From Entomomonas sp945283395 (GTDB taxonomy: Bacteria; Pseudomonadota; Gammaproteobacteria; Pseudomonadales; Pseudomonadaceae), in contig CAMLLC010000009.1 of NCBI GenBank assembly GCA_946480835.1, positions 17,030-81,029 of the forward strand: 64,000 nucleotides of DNA, written 5' to 3'. Shown here in pieces: positions 53,327 through 63,161 of the stretch. The notes beneath the pieces were generated by a model. That model worked only from the letters and a program-made list of their open reading frames with translations. It did no database searches and was not told where the DNA came from. The stretch's first letter is position 1. Each line of letters starts with the position of its first letter. The position numbers and the translations under genes were made by a program.

Positions 53327-53333
53327 TGACAAC

Positions 53334-53362
53334 AAGGCCATCCGTCAAGCTGGCCTTTTTTT
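53334..53362 (+). terminator. Terminator of the hypothetical gene
   Basis: Stem AAGGCCA/TGGCCTT with a 10-base loop and a TTTTTTT run; 8 bases after the stop. Confidence 0.9.
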
Positions 53363-54003
53363 ATAACAAATCTTTACGAAGCTATACATCAGGTAAATTC
53401 ATCAAAAGAATAGTACGCAAAGGTAAGAAAGCACAAAATTTGAATCTTATTAGGCTGGTAAAATTTGCCAGATATCTTAATACTGCGGCTGCTATACGGC
53501 CCATTCCAAACAGCAATTCGCAAAATAAGCTTGCTATCATACCTTTCCTTCTAAAAATAAGCTCTATCACGGGAGTTTGTTTAAGCAGAGTAATTTTTTT
53601 ATAAGCTAGAGCTATTGGTAAAAGATAAAAGTTAGGATGTGTCAGTATAAAAAACAATAGTAGGTTGTTAAAAAGAGCTAGTAAGTTGATAAGCTAAACT
53701 TTTATAACCTACTTAAGCCAAGGCAAGACTAAACTTTTTGTTGATTATAAGCATAGATTGATTGAATGAGATTATTGCCTAGATAGATTGCCGATACTAT
53801 TAAAAATTATAGGCAGAAAGAAATAGATGATGGTTAGTAGAAGATTATTGTTAATTCATAGAAATTAAATATAAATATAGAGCATTAAGTTTATGCCAGC
53901 TAATTGATATAAACTAAAACTCTGTTCAATATAAAATTCTTATCTATATAAATGAGGAATAGGGCAAAGATCAGAATAAAACATGTATTATCTTTAGGTT
54001 AAT
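53363..54003 (-). other. Gap with a possible hydrophobic remnant frame
   Basis: A minus-strand frame open from about 53690 to 53382 (LLLFFILTHPNFYLLPIALA, GMGRIAAAVLRYLANFTSLI, FLPLRTILLMNLPD) is strongly hydrophobic and basic but has only a TTG start and no ribosome site. It may be a decayed membrane-protein gene. The rest of the gap is empty. Confidence 0.3.
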
Positions 54004-54801
54004 TTATAGAGTATCCTCAAGGCTGGGTAATAGAGGTAAACTAGCAAACTTTTCTGTTAGCGGAAGGTATTGAGCGGATAGTTCATTATCTTGTTGAGCC
54101 TGACTTTGTAATTCGGTAATGATTTGGCAACGGCATTGGCTAATGGATTTCTTACAAGATACCTCAATTTTTTGTTCAAGGGTTTTATAAAGAATAATAG
54201 TAGATAATTCTTTTTGAGATAATGGGGCATAGTTGGCTTGGGTAGCAGAAGCTAAATGTTGTTCTATTGGATGGTATTGTTTATTAAAATAATCAGTAGT
54301 AAATACACATTGATCAAAACTAGGAAAAGCAATGTCTGCACCTTGTCCATAACACACTAAATCTATTTTATCACCTGTTTTATATTGTACGAAACGTGTA
54401 TCTCTAGGATTAATAAAAATATTAACCCTATCTTTAGCTGTATCACCATGTGTTTCTATATAATATTTATTAAAAGCATTTCTACTAAAATTTATTACTA
54501 TAGCTTTAATACGTGTTTGCTTATTTTTATAAATATTATCCGCTTTTTTAGTACTTTTTTTATAATCAAGAATTACTTGGCGGGGTGTCACTGTTTTTAT
54601 ACTTAACACACTTTTTCCTTTCAAAAAAGCGTCTTCTTCAAGCTCTTTGATGGCTTTTATAAAGTTATCAAAACTATGTTGATCTCTAGGTTTCAGAGAA
54701 GGTAAGGGAGACTTTGTATCAGATGGGGTAGGCATAGGCTGCCCTAGAGCATGATCAACAAACATCAGATATAAAAGACATATCAATATAAGAAAAGGCA
54801 T
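54004..54801 (-). CDS. Secreted OB-fold (tRNA_anti-like) protein
   Basis: 265 residues. Signal peptide (about 1-20), a Pro/Ser-rich linker, then a tRNA_anti-like OB-fold domain (about 75-175: TRIKAIVINFSRNAF, VQYKTGDKIDLVCYGQGADI). A helical tail (about 180-265) holds three cysteines (SCKKSISQCRC). Such periplasmic OB-fold proteins bind unknown ligands. Neighbours give no functional hint. Moderately sure of the domain, not of the role. Confidence 0.65.
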   Translation of the reverse strand: MPFLILICLLYLMFVDHALGQPMPTPSDTKSPLPSLKPRDQHSFDNFIKAIKELEEDAFLKGKSVLSIKTVTPRQVILDYKKSTKKADNIYKNKQTRIKAIVINFSRNAFNKYYIETHGDTAKDRVNIFINPRDTRFVQYKTGDKIDLVCYGQGADIAFPSFDQCVFTTDYFNKQYHPIEQHLASATQANYAPLSQKELSTIILYKTLEQKIEVSCKKSISQCRCQIITELQSQAQQDNELSAQYLPLTEKFASLPLLPSLEDTL

Positions 54802-55037
54802 AACGATTTATTACTCTATAAATTCGATACTAGATAAAAATGTTAAAATAACTAATTAACAATATTAAATAAAATAACCACAAATTAAAACTAAATTTGC
54901 ATTTATTGAAAGATAATTTAGATGAATATGTCTATTTGATCTTAGTTTTAGATTTATTAGCTTTTAATAGCATGTAACTTGATATTTTGATGTATTATAA
55001 GTGAAACTAATCTCTTCCTTTAATTAGTAGGTCTGTT

Positions 55038-57299
55038 ATGTTGAATAAAGCGCTTGAAGAAACTATTAACTCAGCTTTTCGAGAAGCAAGCCTAAAACGT
55101 CATGAATTTATTACAATAGAGCATTTGTTATTAGCTTTGTTAGATAATGATGATGCAATTGAAGTATTAAGAGCTTGTCATGTAAATATCGGACAATTAA
55201 GAAGTAAGCTAGCAGATTTTATTGAACAAACAACACCTCTTATAACAGATGATAGTAAAAATATACAAATAGATGCAACATTAGGTTTCCACAGAGTTTT
55301 ACAACGTGCTGTATTCCATATGCAAAGTTCAGGTAAAAACGAAGTTAGTGGCGTAAATGTACTGATAGCTATTTTTAGTGAAACAGAAAGTCAAGCGGTT
55401 TATTTATTAAAGAAGCAGGGATTGACAAGATTAGATGTAGTCTCCTATCTTTCCCATGGTATTGAAAAGTCTTCACAAGATGTAGTAGATGAAGAAAATA
55501 TAAGCGAGCAACAAGCGGAAAATGTTACCGAAAAGAAACCTTTGATGCTTTATACGACCAATCTCAATGAACTAGCTAATAAAGGCTTAATAGATCCGTT
55601 AGTGGGCAGAGAGACTGAGATTGAACGAGTTACACAAATTCTAGCAAGGCGTCGTAAGAATAATCCATTATTAGTAGGTGAGGCTGGTGTAGGCAAAACT
55701 GCTATTATAGAAGGACTTGCTAAACGTATTGTAGAGGGTCAGGTCCCAACGCTTCTAAAAGATGGTATTATTTATTCTTTAGATTTAGGTGCTTTATTAG
55801 CAGGCACTAAATATAGAGGTGACTTTGAAAAGCGCATTAAAGCTGTATTACAAGAATTACAAAATCAACCTAATGCTATTTTATTTATTGATGAGATACA
55901 TACTATTATAGGGGCTGGCGCTACAACAGGTGGAGCGATGGATGCTTCTAATTTACTTAAACCTGTTTTAAGCAATGGATATATACGTTGTATAGGCTCT
56001 ACTACTTTTAAAGAATATCGTGGAATTTTTGAGAAAGATCATGCACTGACAAGACGGTTCCAAAAAATTGATATAACAGAACCTTCTGTAATAGATACTA
56101 TAAAAATTTTACAAGGATTAAAGCCACGCTTTGAAGAATATCATCATATTTCATATACCGATGAAGCATTAAAGGCTGCTGCTGAATTAGCTGCTCGTCA
56201 TATTACCGATCGCCACATGCCAGATAAAGCGATAGATGTTATTGACGAGGCGGGAGCTTTTCAGCAGTTACAAATGGAAGATAACAGAGAAACTTATATA
56301 GATGTTCCTCAAATAGAAGCAGTTATTGCTAAAATGGCTAGAATTCCCTCTAAAAGTGTTAATGCTTCTGACAAAGAGCTATTACGTAATTTAGAGCGTG
56401 ATTTGAAATTAACCATCTTTGGTCAAGATGAAGCTATAACTTCCTTAGCAGGGGCCATTAAGCTTTCTCGATCTGGTCTTAAAGCCCATGATAAAACCGT
56501 TGGCTCATTCTTATTTATTGGGCCAACTGGAGTCGGTAAAACAGAGGCGGCTAAACAATTGAGTAAAGCATTAGGCATTGATTTAATACGCTTTGATATG
56601 TCTGAGTACATGGAACAACACTCTGTATCAAGGCTAATAGGAGCTCCTCCAGGTTATGTAGGATTCGATGAGGGAGGTTTGTTAATAGAGGCTATTACTA
56701 AAACACCCCACTGCATATTGTTATTAGATGAAATTGAAAAAGCTCATCCCTCCATTTTTAATTTATTGTTACAGGTAATGGATCATGCAACGTTAACAGA
56801 TAACAATGGACGTAAAGCAGATTTTCGTAACGTAGTATTGATAATGACCTCTAATGTTGGTGCTCAAACTGCGGCGAGAGCTTCTATAGGATTTACCCAA
56901 CAGGATCATAGTTCTGATACTCTTGAAGAAGTTAAAAAATGTTTTACTCCAGAATTTCGTAATAGACTTGATGCTGTTATCCGATTTGGACGACTAACAG
57001 AACAAGTTTTAAAAAATATTGTGGATAAATTCTTGGTAGAGTTACAGGTACAATTAGAAGAAAAAAATGTTCAACTTGAAGTTTCTGAAGAGGTGATAAC
57101 TTGGTTAGCTACAAACGGCTACGATCCTCTAATGGGAGCAAGACCGATGGCTAGGCTTATTCAAGAGAAAATAAAACGGCCACTTGCAGAAGAAATATTG
57201 TTTGGACAACTAGCTGGGCAAGGTGGTATTGTTCGTATTAGTTTAAATAATAAAAAACAATTAATTTTTGAGTTCGAACACAGTATAGAAACAGTTTAA
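55038..57299 (+). CDS. clpA: ATP-dependent Clp protease ATPase subunit ClpA
   Basis: 753 residues. Clp N-domain (about 1-145), D1 with GEAGVGKTA and FIDEIHTIIGAGAT, D2 with GPTGVGKTE and LLLDEIEKAHP, and the C-terminal D2 lid ending in ARPMARLIQEKIKRPLAEE. It unfolds N-end-rule and other substrates for ClpP. The usual upstream partner clpS is not in front of it, nor anywhere in the window. ClpA-specific VDVAL-like region and absence of the ClpB middle coiled coil confirm ClpA. Confidence 0.95.
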   Translation: MLNKALEETINSAFREASLKRHEFITIEHLLLALLDNDDAIEVLRACHVNIGQLRSKLADFIEQTTPLITDDSKNIQIDATLGFHRVLQRAVFHMQSSGKNEVSGVNVLIAIFSETESQAVYLLKKQGLTRLDVVSYLSHGIEKSSQDVVDEENISEQQAENVTEKKPLMLYTTNLNELANKGLIDPLVGRETEIERVTQILARRRKNNPLLVGEAGVGKTAIIEGLAKRIVEGQVPTLLKDGIIYSLDLGALLAGTKYRGDFEKRIKAVLQELQNQPNAILFIDEIHTIIGAGATTGGAMDASNLLKPVLSNGYIRCIGSTTFKEYRGIFEKDHALTRRFQKIDITEPSVIDTIKILQGLKPRFEEYHHISYTDEALKAAAELAARHITDRHMPDKAIDVIDEAGAFQQLQMEDNRETYIDVPQIEAVIAKMARIPSKSVNASDKELLRNLERDLKLTIFGQDEAITSLAGAIKLSRSGLKAHDKTVGSFLFIGPTGVGKTEAAKQLSKALGIDLIRFDMSEYMEQHSVSRLIGAPPGYVGFDEGGLLIEAITKTPHCILLLDEIEKAHPSIFNLLLQVMDHATLTDNNGRKADFRNVVLIMTSNVGAQTAARASIGFTQQDHSSDTLEEVKKCFTPEFRNRLDAVIRFGRLTEQVLKNIVDKFLVELQVQLEEKNVQLEVSEEVITWLATNGYDPLMGARPMARLIQEKIKRPLAEEILFGQLAGQGGIVRISLNNKKQLIFEFEHSIETV

Positions 57300-57325
57300 A
57301 TTTTAGTTTATATAAGGAAAGTAAA

Positions 57326-57949
57326 ATGAGAAGTAATATTCTAATGCTAAGCATAATAATCATCATTGGGTGTTTTCCGGTACATGCACAAACTCATAAT
57401 ATTCCACCATTAGCAAAGATTCCTGATATGAATTTCGATAAAAATATTCCAGATAAAGCAATAGAATATGATGAAGATAAGTTACCACTTATTTTTAAAA
57501 TAGATAAATTATCTATATCATTGGGTAGAACAACTTTAACAGAGGTATCTAATGCATTAAAAACAGGTATTCCTTTACATGATGGCAAAGGCTATTATCA
57601 ATGCTATAGTATCCCCAAATATTCTCATCAAATTTGGTTTGTAACAGTAGGTCAGAATTTTTCTGAGCCTATCACGGAACTCGTAATTGCTAGAGGTAAA
57701 CCACTACCTACCGAGTTTTGCCCTATGGTTACAGCTTCTACCCATCCTATCTTTTCAGATAATATTCGTCTAAATTTACCAGAAGAGCTTATTAACGTAG
57801 TGCTTGGTAAGCCGCTTAATAAAAAACAGGAGCAATCACTATATTTTTATCTACTTCCACAAAAAATGGGGAAATTAAAAATTCAAACCCATATAGATGC
57901 TACAGGACTCGACAAAATTAAAATTACTAAGGAATCTTTCTATCAATAA
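57326..57949 (+). CDS. Secreted protein of unknown function
   Basis: 207 residues. Signal peptide (about 1-21, CFPVHAQT), then a soluble beta-rich domain with a PEELINVVLGKPLNKKQEQSLYFY segment typical of small stalk/lipocalin-like periplasmic proteins. AAGGAAAG precedes the ATG. It starts 27 bases after clpA; co-transcription is possible. No family recognised. Confidence 0.6.
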   Translation: MRSNILMLSIIIIIGCFPVHAQTHNIPPLAKIPDMNFDKNIPDKAIEYDEDKLPLIFKIDKLSISLGRTTLTEVSNALKTGIPLHDGKGYYQCYSIPKYSHQIWFVTVGQNFSEPITELVIARGKPLPTEFCPMVTASTHPIFSDNIRLNLPEELINVVLGKPLNKKQEQSLYFYLLPQKMGKLKIQTHIDATGLDKIKITKESFYQ

Positions 57950-58322
57950 GATAATTTCAGAGATGGGGTATGGGTTCAAAATGTGCCAATACCCCTACAA
58001 AACAAGCAATTATTGAGCATGCTCTAAAGATAAATTTAATAATCGAATAAAATTACATTTTTCTAATATATATGATTCATATAGCTTATATAAATTTTAA
58101 AACTGTAATTTCTATATATAATAATGGATCTAGATAACTTTATAGAAGATTTTTGCTAAATTTCAAGAGTGATTAATAATGATTGAGCTAGCACCGATTT
58201 AGTAGTTTCTAGCACGACCTCTGTTATGCTAGGTTTAACCGCTACAGGACTCCCTAATAGAGTGTCATCAATCCACCAATAGGAAATGAGCGGGATATAG
58301 AGGCAATAAGGTATGCTACTCC
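57950..58322. other. Flank of the insertion sequence
   Basis: A weak inverted repeat (GGGGTAT near 57965, ATACCCC near 57989) lacks a T-tail. The minus strand is open for about 55 codons (YIPLISYWWIDDTLLGSPVA) with no start and runs into the insertion sequence end; probably chance or a disrupted gene tail. Confidence 0.35.
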
Positions 58323-59316
58323 AAACTACCCCTGACGAAGTTATGAGTATATTTTATCAAAGTAATTTACTTCTTAAAACTTCATAGGGGTTTTTTCCTT
58401 TTAAAGAGCCATGAGGTCTGCAAAAGTTATAAAAATTTTCCCATTCTTTCAATTTTATAACCAAGTCAACATCATCTTTATAATTGAGTAATTGATAAAA
58501 TTCTTGTTTGTCCGTTAAATATGAGCGTTCAACCTTACCATTTAAACGAGGTGTTGCAGGTTTAATATAAACATGTATCATTCCTAAGTCCTCTATATGC
58601 CAGTGAAATTTAGCTTGAAACTCATGACCATTATCGGTTCGAATAACCTTGATACGAAAAGGAAATTTATCGACTACATAGTTAATAAAGTCGATAGCAT
58701 TAGTTTGATTGTGACGCTTATATGTTTTTAGTGCTCTAATCCTTGTTGCATCATCAATAGCCGTATATTGAAATCGTTTAATACGGTTGCCATCTTTATC
58801 TTTGAAGAATAGAAACTTAACATCAACTTGGACATGATGACCTGGAACTTGTTTTTCATAGCGCTTAAATGATTTAACATTACGTTTGCGTTCATTTCTA
58901 GGTAAACGGTTTAATTTGTGCCTTAGCAATACACCACGAACACCTGTAGGTGAAACTTTAAGCCCATGATATCTTTCAATATACCAAGCTATCTTTTGAA
59001 GGCCAAAATAATAAATAGTGCGCAAGTGAAGAATTTTTTCTTCTATCTCTGCAATAATGCGAATTTTAGGGTTTTGAGGACATGGCTTAGAGTTTATAAG
59101 ACCTTTTTCACCATCCTTTAGATATTGTCGTTTCCAACGATAAAAAGTATCTCTAGAGAGCCTATACTTGCGGCATGTTAAAGTAACATTATTACATTGT
59201 TTAGCATCATTTAAAATTTTAAGTTTATGATGAATTTCTTGCTGTTCCTTTTTTGAAAACATAACCTACTCCTAAACAGTTTATTAAAATTATAACTCTC
59301 AGGGTAGGTTTAAAGT
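58323..59316. mobile_element. Complete IS481-family insertion sequence
   Basis: A single full transposase gene flanked by imperfect inverted ends: AACTACCCCTGACGAAGTTAT at the left (58324 on) and, reversed, AAACCTACCCTGAGAGTTAT at the right (59312 back). It sits directly next to the stop of the broken DUF262/DUF1524 gene. I could not fix a target-site duplication. Confidence 0.75.
58357..59262 (-). CDS. IS481-family DDE transposase
   Basis: 301 residues, intact. N-terminal winged/helix-turn-helix region (CRKYRLSRDTFYRWKRQYLK) followed by an rve-type catalytic core with Asp147 (VQVDVKF), Asp210 (VIRTDNGHEF) and Glu245 (NGKVERSYLTDKQEF), and the ending NFCRPHGSLKGKNPYEVL. Full length and all three catalytic acids suggest an active element. 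It differs in sequence from the element at the two ends of the window. Confidence 0.92.
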   Translation of the reverse strand: MFSKKEQQEIHHKLKILNDAKQCNNVTLTCRKYRLSRDTFYRWKRQYLKDGEKGLINSKPCPQNPKIRIIAEIEEKILHLRTIYYFGLQKIAWYIERYHGLKVSPTGVRGVLLRHKLNRLPRNERKRNVKSFKRYEKQVPGHHVQVDVKFLFFKDKDGNRIKRFQYTAIDDATRIRALKTYKRHNQTNAIDFINYVVDKFPFRIKVIRTDNGHEFQAKFHWHIEDLGMIHVYIKPATPRLNGKVERSYLTDKQEFYQLLNYKDDVDLVIKLKEWENFYNFCRPHGSLKGKNPYEVLRSKLL

Positions 59317-59323
59317 TCCATAT

Positions 59324-61157
59324 CTATGCTGTTATTTCAGTGGCTTTCCATATCTCTTGAGCCAAGCCAATTAGCAACAATTGTCTGGCTTCAATGTCCT
59401 CAGCATCCCATTTTTCAAAAGCAGATAATTTCTCGTCTATACGTGAGATCGATGTGTTATGGCCGACTTCAGCAAGAGCTGAAAGGCTTCTTGTCAGATA
59501 ATTCCCGCTTTTCGCATATTCAGGGACCTTACCAACGTAGAAGTCATTGCCAGCAACAATATTTATGGGCTTTTCCAGCAGTATTAGATTGCCAAAGCGG
59601 ATTTTGTATTCATCATAAGTTAGCTCTGGATGCTTCTCTTGCCACGTGTTTCGAAGGTCATTTTTAGGATTGTTGGGCAGAATATGCTAAATCTCTAATT
59701 TAAAGTATGGATCAAGGCTATCTCGTTCTTTTTCTCCTCTAAATGCCATATCTACATGCTGAGTTAAACGTGCCAACAAATAACGTATACGATATAGTTG
59801 CGTTGAGTGTAGCGTTAGACGTTTCAGCGCATCTTTTAGCTCAGGTGTTTTTTTAACCATATTTTGAGCGAAACGCTCAGACACGAAATCATTAAGTTTT
59901 TGTCGCTGTTCTTCTGGACTTTCAAGGTGAGCAATATCTCGAACCTCATCAGCCCAAAGAGAGAAGCTACGTTCAAGATCTTTCGTCGGTGTCTTAGTGA
60001 AAATATAGAAGAATAAGAAGTTTTCAAGCTGAGCCACAAATTGATCAAATAATGTTTTTGGCAAATTCGCTGTAGCTAGTAGCAACACATAATGCAAACT
60101 GAACGCTCCACCTGTTAATTTTTTAAGTGAATTCATTGCTAAGCTTGGTTTTCCATCATTTCCAAGGCCATTGCTGAAATCAATGTAGCAATTTACATTG
60201 CGTATGATCTTCCTAATAAACTCAAAGGAATTTTCCTGATAGCCTGTAAGGATTGCGTTTTCTTTCTTTGAAAACCAATCATAGATCTCATTTTCACGAA
60301 TAATCGCATCGTTACGTTCGTTCTTGATATCATAATTAGCCATGAGGAAGTAACGCAAAAATCGAAGGGTTTTTTCTTTATTTTTTTCAAGCGGGCCGGT
60401 GATCTTTTTCCATTCATCTTTCAACTGGGAAAACTGCTTGGGTGAAAACTGCGTAAATAATAAGTTCTTATGAAGATCCATAGGGTTTAAACCAACGCCA
60501 CGCTCGTTGATAGTTTCAAAGATTTTTAATGTGCAGCTTATATCTGTCGAGATTTGAAAGAAAACTACATTATTAGCTAGGTGCTCCAATATTTTTTCAG
60601 CTTCGTTTCATTATCATAGTTGTTGGTTAGGAAGCGATAAATGACACCATAGCGTTCAATATATTCTCAACAGACCCATAAATCTGAATGCCAGAACTTT
60701 GGATATCGATGCGAACAGCTTGCGGATCACTATTTGCTTGAACAATCTTCTCAATAACCTCGGCTGCATTTTCGTATCTAGGCTCTAGTTTTAGATTGGT
60801 TTTAATGTCACCTTGTGCATCTGTATAGCTGGTAGCGGTCAGGCTATTGATCATTTGTCCCCGCGGCATGCTACTGAAAAGAACCCTTAGAGCACATAAG
60901 ATTAAAAATGTTGTCGTCAGACGTTGTTGTCCATCTATAACGTCATAGTGGCCTTTTTCTCCATCTATCGGGGATACAAGAACAGTACCAATAAAATACT
61001 CAGACGAAGTGCTATCCATCTGCTCGTTGATATCTTCAGGAAGCTGCGTGATTTGCTTTTCGGTCCAGACATATTCTCGCTGATAGTCAGGCACAACATA
61101 AAAGCACTCTCTGAATGCTTCATCTATTGTAAATTTGTGATTTTCTATGCGTGCCAT
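59324..61157 (-). pseudogene. GmrSD-like DUF262/DUF1524 restriction protein, inactivated
   Basis: Three frames join into one protein. 61157-60627: DUF262 with DGQQRLTTTF, the GmrS-like nucleotide-binding signature. A two-base (AT) expansion near 60658 and a one-base loss in an A-run near 60590 shift the frame; the middle frame between them reads IERYGVIYRFLTNNYDNETK as expected. 60589-59687 continues to FKLEI and meets TAG (59689-59687) just before HILPNNPKNDL; the same frame runs on to 59324. That TAG replaces Glu of the conserved EHILP motif of the DUF1524 HNH nuclease. GmrSD-type enzymes cut modified (glucosylated) phage DNA. No downstream partner gene. Confidence 0.85.
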
Positions 61158-61502
61158 GGGGAAACCCCTATTTCATTTCTTAATTATTTGTCAGTTTTTA
61201 CCATAATTTGTTTTTGATCAATAGCTTATTGTACTAATTTTGTAACTGAGAATAGCTGTCCTCGATCTGCTGTGTTAGTTGCTTCTATCCTTATACTGGT
61301 ATTTTAGAATTAATGAATGCTGTCATCAATGGTTTATTTAGAATAATTAGGACTTTTCACTCATCCTGTGCTCATTTGAGCCAAATTATGATTTAATTTC
61401 CCTACTTACTATTTAATTCGATAGTCTATTTATGTTTCTTCTTTATGATTTTATTTAAAGGCTGTTTTTTACACTAAGAGATTACACTTACCTTTTTGAA
61501 TA
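61158..61502. other. 345-base gap upstream of the GmrSD-like pseudogene
   Basis: Must hold its promoter (minus strand). No open frame, hairpin terminator or repeat recognised. Confidence 0.5.
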
Positions 61503-61643
61503 CTATTTCATGAGGTAAGTGCTTATACCGAAACGATTACACCCATTATCTATAACTTGACCATTAGCTAATATTTTATAACGAAGCCCAGCAGGAACAC
61601 CCATCAATGAATCTTTAAATGAAACTATTAAATTTGCTGCCAT
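61503..61643 (-). CDS. 46-residue protein resembling the front of a T6SS/spike accessory domain
   Basis: Strong ribosome site GGAGG in the tail of the preceding gene, six bases from its stop. The sequence opens MAANLIVSFKDSLMGVPAGL and continues RYKILANGQVIDNGCNRFG, a pattern seen at the start of T6SS-linked carboxypeptidase-regulatory-like modules (K/D...G.P..GL.Y.I..NGQV). It ends soon after, so it is either tiny or a truncated remnant. Too short for most gene calls. Confidence 0.5.
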   Translation of the reverse strand: MAANLIVSFKDSLMGVPAGLRYKILANGQVIDNGCNRFGISTYLMK

Positions 61644-61646
61644 TTT

Positions 61647-62003
61647 TTAACCCTCCATTTCTTTAGGTAAATCTTCTAGATAAGTAATTATTTGCCAATC
61701 ATCACTTTCCTTACTTATAAACAAATAATCCGCTTTTTCAAGCTGTCCCCTGGTATATAGTTCACTCTCGCCAGTTTCTTTTTTAGTTGCAGACTTGAGT
61801 AATGTCTGATCATCTTTTGTTCTAACTTTAAAGTCAAGCCCTATACCTACCAATGTATCAACTAATTTCTCTGTCACTATTTGAACTAGATCTGTATTTT
61901 TTGCATCTTGTAAAATATCTGCAAATGTTTCTACATTATTAGTTTGATTAGTTAATGGACAAATTGTTGCTCTAGCAGTTACCATTTGCCTTGCTTGTTG
62001 CAT
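61647..62003 (-). CDS. Hypothetical protein, possible effector-associated fragment
   Basis: 118 residues, soluble. No ribosome site is seen before the ATG, and the frame stays open upstream for about 17 codons (RKNLTGSSPVNLVT), so it may be the tail of a larger gene cut by rearrangement. A later Met (residue 8) is also possible. Ends LEDLPKEMEG, overlapping the ribosome site of the 46-residue gene, so the pair is an operon. No family recognised. Confidence 0.5.
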   Translation of the reverse strand: MQQARQMVTARATICPLTNQTNNVETFADILQDAKNTDLVQIVTEKLVDTLVGIGLDFKVRTKDDQTLLKSATKKETGESELYTRGQLEKADYLFISKESDDWQIITYLEDLPKEMEG

Positions 62004-62130
62004 CGTTACTAAATTAACAGGTGATGATCCGGTTAAATTTTTGCGTATCGATTAAAGTGCTAGAGGAAATTAAAGATCATATGTATACTGCCTATGTCAA
62101 CAAGACTGTTTTCTATTGAAAGGCATAACC

Positions 62131-62655
62131 ATGAAACAGTTAATCAATCTACCAATGATTGTTTTTATTTCGTTGCTTGAGTTAGCCATAATGGGGGTTG
62201 CTAACGCAGCAGACTTCACGCCCCATGGGCGTGTTTTTATAGAACTTGTTCAACATGAGACATCGGAATTGGCTTCCCCAGACTCTATACCAAGTAAGCA
62301 GGTTTACCATATTATCCGAAATCATCTAAACTCCCAGATGACAAAAAAACTTTTAGTAGTGAGCGGCGTCAGTTTAAGGGTTGCTGCTACAGATGATGCC
62401 CCAGCCTTTCAGCTTGCTTTGCTTGAACTGGTTTATTCAAACATAACGGCCGCCTTATGGGCACAACAAAAATTGCCAGAGAACGCTTATTTTAAAGTTT
62501 CTAAGATTTTAACTCCTTTTTCAAGTGCAGTAATAGATAATCGCTTGTTTATTGTTTTTACTGAGACTGCTGGCAATCAGCAAGCCTTAGAATTGATTAA
62601 GCATTTTCCAGAAAAATGGAATCAAAAGAATGACTCAGACGCACTCAAAGAATGA
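62131..62655 (+). CDS. Secreted protein, possible immunity partner
   Basis: 174 residues from the ATG at 62131 with AAAGG upstream; a TTG at 62116 is less likely. Signal peptide (about 1-27, GVANAADF), then a helical soluble domain (KQVYHIIRNHLNSQMTKKLL, VYSNITAALWAQQKL). A periplasmic protein beside a divergent effector-like pair is the usual layout of effector/immunity loci, but this is inference. Confidence 0.6.
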   Translation: MKQLINLPMIVFISLLELAIMGVANAADFTPHGRVFIELVQHETSELASPDSIPSKQVYHIIRNHLNSQMTKKLLVVSGVSLRVAATDDAPAFQLALLELVYSNITAALWAQQKLPENAYFKVSKILTPFSSAVIDNRLFIVFTETAGNQQALELIKHFPEKWNQKNDSDALKE

Positions 62656-62783
62656 AAGCATGCTAGTTTATTAAATTAAATAGCAGGCTTTATAAGGTGC
62701 ATTTTAGGTTCCTTAAGAATATGTCGTTCAGCGCCAATAAACAGTTAATAGAGATGTAAAAAATTTGAGATTTTTTTCGTTGC

Positions 62784-63056
62784 ATGTTGGCGATTATTGC
62801 TATGACTTTTTTGACTTTAGGTTGTTTAAGGCTTTTATCCAGTGTTATTGCTTATTTCATAACAGAACCTATAATTGCTTTAATTATATCACTGAGGCTT
62901 CTTCTTAGAGAGGAGTCTGACAAGCAAGGTGGTTTACTTTATGCCTTTTAAACCATTGGTAAGGTCAGTAAACGAGAGCCATACCTAAATATTGCGCTAT
63001 CATTTGCACCAAGTTTTATCATAGATAAAAAAGATAAACTTCATATAAGAAAATAG
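62784..63056 (+). pseudogene. Small membrane-protein gene interrupted by a stop
   Basis: ATG at 62784 gives 55 codons with a hydrophobic stretch (LAIIAMTFLTLGCLRLLSSV), then TAA at 62949. The same frame continues 34 codons (TIGKVSKREPYLNIALSFAP, then DKKDKLHIRK) to TAG at 63054. No ribosome site is visible. Either a decayed gene or chance in AT-rich DNA. Confidence 0.3.
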
Positions 63057-63078
63057 TCCTGTTTTCTATGTAAACTCA

Positions 63079-63115
63079 AAAAAGGAGTTATCTTGATTTA
63101 AGATAGCTCCTTTTT
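63079..63115 (+). terminator. Terminator before the SMI1/KNR4 gene
   Basis: Long stem AAAAAGGAGTTATCTT with AAGATAGCTCCTTTTT (one G-U pair), loop GATTT, T-run within the 3' arm. Confidence 0.85.
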
Positions 63116-63161
63116 CATATAGAATCTAGCTACCCTTGTATATTTTTAGAGGCATAACAAA

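Noticed and set aside
53251..53604. Plus-strand 117-codon frame
   Set aside because: Starts inside the hypothetical gene and crosses its strong terminator.
58160..58350. Minus-strand open frame at the insertion sequence flank
   Set aside because: No start codon, part of it lies in the element end, and no family matched.
59326..59667. Plus-strand 113-codon frame beside the insertion sequence
   Set aside because: Antisense of the DUF1524 end, whose minus-strand translation matches the family.
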